Source: Tiliqua scincoides (taxonomy: Eukaryota; Chordata; Lepidosauria; Squamata; Scincidae). From it: DNA of 64,000 nucleotides. The notes beneath the pieces are model-generated. The model was not told the DNA's origin and made no database searches. It saw only the letters and a list, made by a program, of their open reading frames with translations. The position numbers were made by a program, and so were the translations under genes. The stretch lies in contig NC_089824.1 of NCBI RefSeq assembly GCF_035046505.1, positions 220,852,596 to 220,916,595 on the forward strand, given 5' to 3'. Shown in pieces: positions 57,165 through 64,000 of the stretch (within the stretch, counting starts at the first letter, position 1; each line of letters starts with the position of its first letter).

Positions 57165-57720
57165 ATGAGGATCACGGCAAGGGACTTTTGTTCCCTGGTG
57201 TGCGGGCGGGCAGTGTCCCAGGTCTTGATGTCCCTGGATCTGTTGCCACACAATTGGCTGAAAGGAATAGAGAAGAAAGCCCCTGGGAGGTATGAATCCC
57301 GAATAATTTCTCATCCATAAAGCAGTGGGACCATCGTACTGAGCTCTTGGCAGCCGAGATGAAACTACATCTCGCTCCTCCATTGTCCCAAAGGGATGAC
57401 ATCTTCCCCATTCTAGAGCAGCTGCGCCTATACGTGAGCGGCTACGCGGGCGGCAAGAAAACAGCCACGCAGAGGGTGGAGAAAGCTCGGTTTGCTCAGC
57501 AAAATCACACAATTGCACCACACAAAAGAGAACCTCTAAAAATAAAACTGTGATAGGCTACTGTGCAGCTGGGCCTTTTCATAAGCAAGTTACATTTTGT
57601 GATTATTTTGTGAGGGAAAGAAATACATTTTTTTGTTGCAGCCAGCGTTCTTATCTAAAGGGCAAAGCTTCTCCCCTCCTCCTCTCTGCATTTCTTACAA
57701 TCCTCAGATAAAAGACTCAG
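57165..57720. other. Unassigned SIRPA-like intron segment with CpG-richer core
   Basis: 57400-57480 contains several CpGs (ATACGTGAGCGGCTACGCGG, GCGGCAAG). The - strand frame 57138-57521 resembles nothing I recognise. It could be a regulatory stretch or an unknown repeat. Confidence 0.3.
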
Positions 57721-57722
57721 TC

Positions 57723-58035
57723 ATAAGAACATAAGAACATCCCCACTGGATCAGGCCATAGGCCCATCTAGTCCAGCTTCCTGTATCTCACAGCGGCCCA
57801 CCAAATGCCCCAGGGAGCACACCAGACAACAAGAGACCTCATCCTGGTGCCCTCCCTTGCATCTGACATAACCCATTTCTAAAATCAGGAGGTTGCACAT
57901 ACACATCATGGCTTGTAACTTGTAATGGATTTTTCCTCCAGAAACTTGTCCAATCCCCTTTTAAAGGCGCCCAGACCAGTCGCCATCACCACATCCTGTG
58001 GCAAAGAGTTCCACAGACCAACCACACGCTTTGGG
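57723..58035 (-). mobile_element. CR1 LINE 3' end in SIRPA-like intron
   Basis: Octamer tail CATAAGAACATAAGAACATC through to TTCCACAGACCAACCACACG. 5'-truncated. Confidence 0.92.
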
Positions 58036-58959
58036 GCCCAAGACGTCCCATTTTCTGCCTTGCTCTCCTCAGCATCTCTATTCTAGTTGTCTTACAGATC
58101 AAATCCAGTCTCTGGCTTTCCTACAAACCACCAGGCCATCATTGTTTTCTTTCATTCTTCCCCATTCTTCCAGGCCAGATGCAGTTGTGATCACAGCATG
58201 ATTCTAGCCCTTATTGTTCAGGGAAAAACTTGTGAAGACTTTAATGCAGACTTTCGGTGGTTGGGGGGTAGGCAGGGGCACTTTGGTGCACACCACAGTT
58301 TGCAGCATAGAAGGACCCTGGCATGTTGCCCCAAGCCTGTCAGTAGACATGACTCATAACACAGTTATGGGCAGTTCTCAGATACAAGCCCAATGAAATC
58401 AGGTGGTGCTTTTGTGAACATCAGATGGGTCTTATTCCAAGTCAGACTATTGCTTCATTTAGCCAAAAGTGTCTACCCTTGGCAGCATCTCCTCCTTGGG
58501 ACCCTGTTGGCTGGAGCCTTCTGCATACACAGCACATGCTCTCCCATCAAACCATGCACCCTTCTCTTCTCTCCCTGCTTTTGAAAGGTTTGCAGCCCTG
58601 CTCTTTCTCAGCTCATGCTTGGCTGAGTGGCCCAGGTGCAATGTGGCTACACTCTGTCATTGCAGTTGGTTGGTTTCTTTCCTGGTCTGTGGTTCGCACT
58701 TGATAGTTTCAGTGTTTGAATCCATGTCTTTTCTATAAGTTGCGTTTGAATTTTTGGAAAAGTGGCCTTAAAATAACATCTGAGAACCTTTTTCACATCC
58801 ACATGGAAATCCTGCACATGACAGACCATTCCAAGGGATGCTGTAGGGCCTACACTTGGTTCTCTAGCCAAGCCTGTTGGTCCAAACTCTTGCCCTGGTA
58901 AGTATACCCCAGAACACACTTTTTCAAAAGCCACAGTGACAAACAAGCTTTTGGGAGGA

Positions 58960-59110
58960 CCAACAACTCAGGGGAAGAGGACATGCTTTGCAAGCAGAAT
59001 ATCCCAGGTTCAAGCCCAAGCATCTTAAAATTAAGGTGGTAGGTGATGAGTAAGACTTCTGCCTGAGATCTTTGGTCACTTAAAGTTCTACCACTGTAGA
59101 AGGCAACGTT
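58960..59110 (+). mobile_element. tRNA-derived SINE, sense copy
   Basis: ACTCAGGGGAAGAGGACATG (box A-like), GGTTCAAGCCC (box B), then TGGTAGGTGATGAGTAAGAC and TCTGCCTGAGATCTTTGG in the order of a MIR-like amniote SINE. Same head as the reversed remnants at 3083 and 9560. Confidence 0.65.
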
Positions 59111-59407
59111 AAGTATTTGTTTTTATATATACACTTCTATACATCTCCATTTGTGCAACAACCTGGGCTTACTCAATCTTAGATGAACAGAATGGGGCAA
59201 GGCTCAGAGTCTTTGGTAAACACCAATGGACCTCTGGGGGAGCCATGATCCTGAGAAGTTTGTTATCTCTCCCCGTGCACAAGTATTGTTGATTCAAGGT
59301 GAATCCAAAAAGTTCGGTATTTCTGACACAGTAAACAAGCTCTGGCAATCTGCTAATTCTTGCTTCTGCTCATTACTGCAAAGAAATTTTAGCAGTCATA
59401 CCAGTAC

Positions 59408-59447
59408 CTGATTTGTTCCACCAGAAGTCTTCTCAGATTCATGTAGC
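59408..59447 (-). CDS. SIRPA: SIRPA-like receptor, 40-bp juxtamembrane exon
   Basis: Bounded by acceptor TCTTCTTCTTCAG and donor CAG/GTACTGG on the - strand. It enters in phase 2 (AG from the previous exon plus G makes Arg) and reads (R)LHESEKTSGGTNQ, ending in phase 0. This aligns with human RLHEPEKNAREITQ, so exon identity is clear despite its size. It links the 62532 exon to the terminal exon. Confidence 0.92.
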
Positions 59448-59928
59448 CTGAAGAAGAAGAGACAAGAAAAAATAATAACTAGAGAGTAAAAGCAACCCTC
59501 TTTCTCAGCGTTCTGGCACCATTTGCTTGTTACACTGTGACAAGGCCTCTTGGCTTTGCAAGGGAAATGTGTGATAATGACAAGTCACCCTCGTTATTCA
59601 GTTGTGCTTCCCTCCCCAAGAGAATTTCCTGCATCTTGCCATTCATGTAGCCATATGGGCTTCAAATCCCACCATGTGGCCTGCAGATGAGAGAGATGGG
59701 AAGGAGAGACGCAACAAGGTTGGCATTTAGATCAACTGTACTCAGAGATCAGACAGCTGGAGAAAGGGCAACTCTGGAGGCTGCTTTCCAGGATACAATG
59801 GACAAGGTCACATTTGTGCTCCTGCAAATTCAGCCCAGCTTCTAACTTTGGTCAGGTAAGCAAACCACCTACACACATCAGCTGAAAGTTGTCCCTGCAG
59901 AGGCCCCTCTGGCAGCAGGCGTTGAGAT

Positions 59929-60495
59929 TACGGGCGCAATCCAAACCAGGAGGCTTGCGCTGCATCCAATGCGGGTTTGTGGGCAGCAGCGGCTCAGCCA
60001 GAGGCAAGGGGAAACTCTTCCCCTTACTCCGGGGTAAGGGCTGCTGACCCCAATGGGTCTCCTCAGACCTGCGCCACCTCTGGAGGTAGCGCAAGTCTGA
60101 GGAGAGTAGAGCGGCTAGAAGCTACTCCGTTCTCTGTGGGGACGGGGATTGGGATCCGGCACAACTGCTGGGTCCCAGCCCCGCCTCCAGCAACCCGCAT
60201 GCCCGCCCCTGGAGCCGCCCATTGACCCCCCCCTCGCCCAGAAATGCCTCCTTTCCTCCTCCTCCCCCCCACGCCTACCTTTGCTGCTTGTGCCAGCGCA
60301 AGCGCGCCGACACAAGCCGTTGCAGGAAGCTGTGGCGGAGGCTTATGCCAGCCTCCGCAAGCCGGCACTTCTCGGAGAGCCGGCCTGGCTTCCCCATGAA
60401 GAGGTGCAAATGTGCTTTATGGCACGTTTGTGATCCTCTTATGCCGGCTCAAGGGACTTGGGCCTGCATAAGGCACCCTTTGGACTGCGCCCTTA
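59929..60495. mobile_element. Long non-autonomous DNA element, GGGCGCAATCC ends
   Basis: Left end CGGGCGCAATCCAAACC, right end TTTGGACTGCGCCCTTAG form inverted repeats. The GC-rich interior (CTGCGCCACCTCTGGAGGTA, TCTGAGGAGAGTAGAGCGGC) corresponds, reversed, to 21386-21935. Confidence 0.6.
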
Positions 60496-60649
60496 GTGTT
60501 TTTAAATGCCCTGATCCCTTCTCTCATTCTGGATCCTTTTATGATCTTTTCATTGGGTCCTGGATTTAGTTTGGGGAAGACAGGGCCTAGTCTGCACTCC
60601 TGTACATAGCCACCCAGTGAACTTGGGCTAGCTATGATCTGTCAGGCTA

Positions 60650-60650
<1 letters not shown>

Positions 60651-60715
<65 letters not shown>

Positions 60716-60935
60716 AGTATTTATATATCGCTTTTCAACTAAAAGTTCACAAAGCGGTTTACAGAGAAAAAACTAAATGGCTCCCTGCCCGAAAAGGGCT
60801 CACAATCTAAAAAAATGCAAATGAATACCAGCAGACAGCCACTAGAACAGACACTGCTGGGGTGAGGTGGGCCAGTTACTCTCCCCCTGCTAAAAAAAGG
60901 AGCACCCACTTGAAAAAGCGCTTCCTTAGAAGGTG
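60651..60935 (-). repeat. (ATT)n microsatellite plus CCGCTTTTC-family retroposon
   Basis: About 21 ATT units (60651-60713) form the tail of a reverse-oriented retroposon (AGTATTTATATATCGCTTTT, AAGTTCACAAAGCGGTTTAC, AGGGCTCACAATCTAA). Same family as 17465. Confidence 0.8.
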
Positions 60936-62120
60936 GTTATAAGCAGAAAATGGGGTGAGTTGGGGAAAGAAATTATGTTCAGAGCTGCAAATTCCTTGCA
61001 GGAAGAATGGGATGAAGACACAACAAGTTGACATTTTACTGTGAGCACTTTAGTTGTGCATAAGAGTACAAAAAGTGGTTAACAGCCAATCTTATTGGGG
61101 ACTGGGTAGTCACACAACCCCCTCCGCGAGCCTCCCTCCACTTCGATTTGCAGTTTAGGAAACTCCGCGCTCCAGAGCTCCGCCTGCAAACCGGAAGTGG
61201 GCTCCAACTGTAGATCAGAGCTCACTGCAGTGGAGGGGAGGCTCACGGAGGAGACTGTGAACCTCCAGGACCCTCTGGGGGGGCCACACAGTCCCCCCCA
61301 GGTATGCTTACATGCTGCTGGGTGCCCCCATTCCAGTCCCTGCCCCACAGCACTTACCCCAGGCTCTCAGACTCCCAGAGAGTTTGAGAACTGCTGTGCT
61401 AGAGCATCTCCAACAGGTGCTTGTCAAACCTCAGCCTGAAAATCTCCAGTGAGGGAGAGTGCGCAGTGCTCGGTTGGTGGCCATTTTGGGAACACTGCCA
61501 TGCAAAGTGACAGCACTCCCAGCCCACCAGCAGATGGCCAGCCAACTGCTGGAGTGGGTACAGCAGGTGCAGGGAAGGGGGAGGAATGAGGAGGGGAGGC
61601 AGTGGGAAGGGGGGGATCCAGCACCAGTGGTGCGCACAGGATCCTGTCCCCTTTTCTGCAGCCTCCCTACCCCTTTTCTCTCCTCAGACCTTTGCCAGCA
61701 ATTTCACTGCAGGTCCAAGGAGACCTATTGTGATGTGGGAGGCTTACAGAGGTGTCAGGGAATTTAAATCCCCTTTCACCTCTGAAGCCTCCTGATCTTC
61801 CTGCCCCCACTGGATACAGTGATAGGCATTTTTGGCACAGCTATACCAGTGGGGGGTGGGTGGGTGCATGGATAGGTTTGGGCTCTTAGTGAGGCTTATA
61901 AGAGGGCTGGGGGAAGGCAGCAGAGCAAGTGGGTGATGAGCTGTTGGGGGGAGGAGGCAGGTCCCCCCCCCCAATTTTCACTCTTTAAAAAGCCCAGGCA
62001 TGACATAACTTCTGGCTGGGACACTGCTCCCGGAGCATCATTTTGAGCTTGGCGCCAGGCTCCACAATCATTAGCTACACCACTGACCACAACACTGTCT
62101 TCTTGAGTTGTCTCCAAAAA
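60936..62120. other. SIRPA-like intron, unassigned
   Basis: Contains G/C-rich low-complexity patches (61560-61620, 61850-61980) and an ATTAGCTACACCACTG end near 62070 that may be a lone hAT-MITE terminus. No exon supported. Confidence 0.35.
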
Positions 62121-62121
62121 T

Positions 62122-62181
62122 GGTTGGCAACCTTCAGTCTCAAAAGACTATGGTATAAGCCTACAGCACCCGGTATTCCCA
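62122..62181 (-). mobile_element. 5S rRNA-derived SINE, 3' part
   Basis: The - strand reads GGGAATACCGGGTGCTGTAG GCTT (5S 3' end), then ATACCATAGTCTTTTGAGAC and TGAAGGTTGCCAACC. The 5S body is cut off after about 24 bases, so this is a 5'-truncated copy with the same tail as the others. Confidence 0.85.
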
Positions 62182-62531
62182 AGGTATTCCAAAAACCCCG
62201 TAATTAAACTTGCACACCCGGGTAGGTGGAAGAAAACAATTCCCACACTTATGTACAGTACTCCCCTTTTTCTGAGATTGTGTGGCCTCATTTAGCCCCC
62301 TTCTCAACACAATGATTTGTACCATTGTACACAACACACACCAATAAATCTAACCATGTTTTCTGTAAAAGAAGAAGGGGAACCTTGACTGTGAAACAGC
62401 CAGGATGAACTTGTCCTAAATGAAATGAGCAGATACAGCCAGCAAGGCATCCAAGACAAACTCAAAAGTCCAACCATTACACCAGGTTGCCTCTCTGTTA
62501 CTCACTGATGAAACTAGTAGCCCAGACTTAC

Positions 62532-62553
62532 CTTACAGATGTGGAGTCTTTGC
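62532..62553 (-). CDS. SIRPA: SIRPA-like receptor, 22-bp microexon
   Basis: On the - strand an acceptor (CCCCTTTTCCATAG) is followed by 22 bases and a consensus donor GTAAGT. With the phase-1 G from the previous exon it reads GKDSTSV plus AG of the next Arg. This matches the small GSTSST-coding exon of human SIRPA in position and sense. The exact phase fit on both sides (1 in, 2 out) is strong support for such a tiny exon. Confidence 0.9.
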
Positions 62554-63944
62554 CTATGGAAAAGGGGAAAAAAGAATATTAGTTAGAAAATCCATTTTGC
62601 TCAGCTGCTAGTAACTTGCAACATATACAGAAATATGCCAAAAAGTCACGAACTTTATCCGGTGGGGGAGGGCAGATTGAGAGACTTTGGAGGGGAAAGG
62701 GGAATCATTTCCCCTTACCCCTCCATAAGCCTCCAGCTCTGCAGTGGATCTCCTTGGACATGTGCCAGCTCTGTAGCTAGCGCAGGCCTGAGGTTAAGGA
62801 GCAGGGAGGCTTGGAAAAGAGGGGCTAGGATCCATTGCTGACAGATCCACCCCTCCCTGTCCCTGTTCCTTCTGCTGTTGCAATGCAATCCTGTGGGCAG
62901 CCCAGTCCTTGACAGCATTGGCCTGTTCGTGTCATATGTAGTTTGATCCTAACTATGATTGCAACTAGACTCCGGAGAACTGAATAGGGGCCCACTTATA
63001 TATGTTTATAACAAGTATAACAAGAGGACCATTTTGTGGTAGGAAGAGAGCACTCTAATCAACGTGGTTCCATCAACAGCTAATAGCCATAATGGCAAAA
63101 TGGACCCTCCGTCTTCAGAGACAGAGGCTTGACACTGAAATCCAGCTGCAGGATAGCAAGGCCATCTGCCCCCACGTTCCCTGGAGTGTCAGGGAAAAAT
63201 GCCTCCATATAAGCCTCTGCTTGCTCTTCCAGTCACCTCTGAAACCCCCAAAAGATTCGATTCATTCCTCAATCAGATGCTAGTCTTGTTGCTGATCAGC
63301 AGGACATCTCCCAACTGTAAAACTTGCAAAGAATGCTACGTTGATTAGTGTGGAGAACACAGGCCCCCACAAGGCAGACAGGACACACCAAGGCCCAGAT
63401 CAACCAGTCGCTGGATTAAGCCTGGTCACTCACTGAAAAGTGAGGAAACTTGAGTGAGCTCACAACCTGGTGGGAATTGGCACCTCCACAGGGGTTAGCA
63501 GCAGCTCACAGCCACAGAGGTGTGGGGGATTGTGGCAGGCCTCTTCTGAGTTGCCATGTCAGGAGCCACTGCGGCTAGGACTGAGAGCCCCTGGTTGTAT
63601 GCATGGATGCCCACAGTGTGGTGAGCACCAGGACTGCAGATGCAGGTGGGTGGCAAAAGTACTCAATGGGTCTGGAAATGCCTTTCCCACTTAGTTTGGT
63701 GGTGGGCAACACTCCCTTCCTGGGAGGTTCCCTGCTTTGGTTGGGGCTTTACCTGGGCAACACTCCCCTCCTGGCTCTGATTCCTACCCGGGTGTGTCCT
63801 CTGGCTCCACCCTCCCTGCACCCTAAAATTATGCCAACTGCGGCATCTGCATGTAGCAACCCCCCCCCCCCATGAAGGCACCAGCTCATATATTCAGTGC
63901 TTCCAAGATCTCTCATACTGGACCACACAACAGCATTCTTTTAC
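62554..63944. other. SIRPA-like intron, unassigned
   Basis: 62640-62960 resembles the GC-rich interior of the 21386/59929 elements; a poly(C) run lies at about 63860-63871. No additional exon seen. Confidence 0.35.
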
Positions 63945-64000
63945 CTTTGTTCTGCCTTGCTTTGATGAGGTAGATGACAGCAATCACCAACACAACGAGC
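63945..64000 (-). CDS. SIRPA: SIRPA-like receptor, transmembrane exon (partial, cut by window end)
   Basis: The - strand frame reads LVVLVIAVIYLIKARQNK and ends in phase 1 at donor G/GTAAAAG (GT at 63944-63943). It is the cytoplasmic-side half of a hydrophobic membrane span followed by the basic stop-transfer KARQNK, comparable to human ALYLVRIRQKK. The rest of the span and the Ig domains lie to the right of the window. Confidence 0.9.

Noticed and set aside
60060-60420. CpG island promoter
   Set aside because: The GC-rich stretch lies within a transposon bounded by GGGCGCAATCC inverted ends and recurs at 21386-21935.

Overview
The window is vertebrate nuclear DNA from a sauropsid, most likely a squamate reptile. 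The clues are a dense load of CR1-type LINEs with octamer-like tails, tRNA-derived SINEs ending in TATAAATA plus trinucleotide tails, many small hAT-like palindromic elements, and intron-containing host genes. There is no prokaryotic gene organisation; nearly all open frames longer than 60 codons are chance or lie inside transposons.

Two host genes can be supported. (1) Prodynorphin (PDYN, + strand): a coding exon at 28323-28454 (signal peptide and first three cysteines), then the large terminal coding exon at 30175-30846, together 267 residues. A plausible promoter and non-coding first exon lies at about 9837-10187, giving an intron of about 18 kb crowded with LINEs and MITEs. (2) A SIRPA-like gene (- strand): four cytoplasmic-side exons, reading leftward from the window end: 63945-64000 (transmembrane end), 62532-62553, 59408-59447 and 55046-55303 (four tyrosine motifs and stop). 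Its 3' UTR probably runs to a poly(A) signal near 51641. The Ig-domain exons lie beyond the right edge. The two genes converge tail to tail, the arrangement I recall for human chromosome 20p13.

Layout: 1-9.8 kb is intergenic, with repeats and one 1-kb LINE carrying a C-terminal zinc finger. 9.8-10.2 kb is the candidate PDYN promoter and exon 1. 10.2-28.3 kb is the presumed PDYN intron, with an old and a middle-aged CR1 back to back (17.7-20.3 kb), hAT MITEs, a 5S rRNA-derived SINE, an enhancer-like AT-rich stretch (23.3-23.65 kb) and a young CR1 (25.6-26.8 kb). 28.3-31.4 kb is PDYN. 31.4-51.6 kb is the gap between the genes, with a 399-bp tandem duplication, several MITEs, a triplicated CR1 tail and a second young CR1. 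51.6-64 kb is SIRPA.

The observations most worth following are: the PDYN precursor keeps two extra opioid cores ahead of alpha-neoendorphin, one with the unusual sequence YGGFF, and its dynorphin A has Met5; and a 5S rRNA-derived SINE family ends in the same hairpin-bearing 3' tail as the zinc-finger LINE in this window, which suggests a SINE/LINE partnership.
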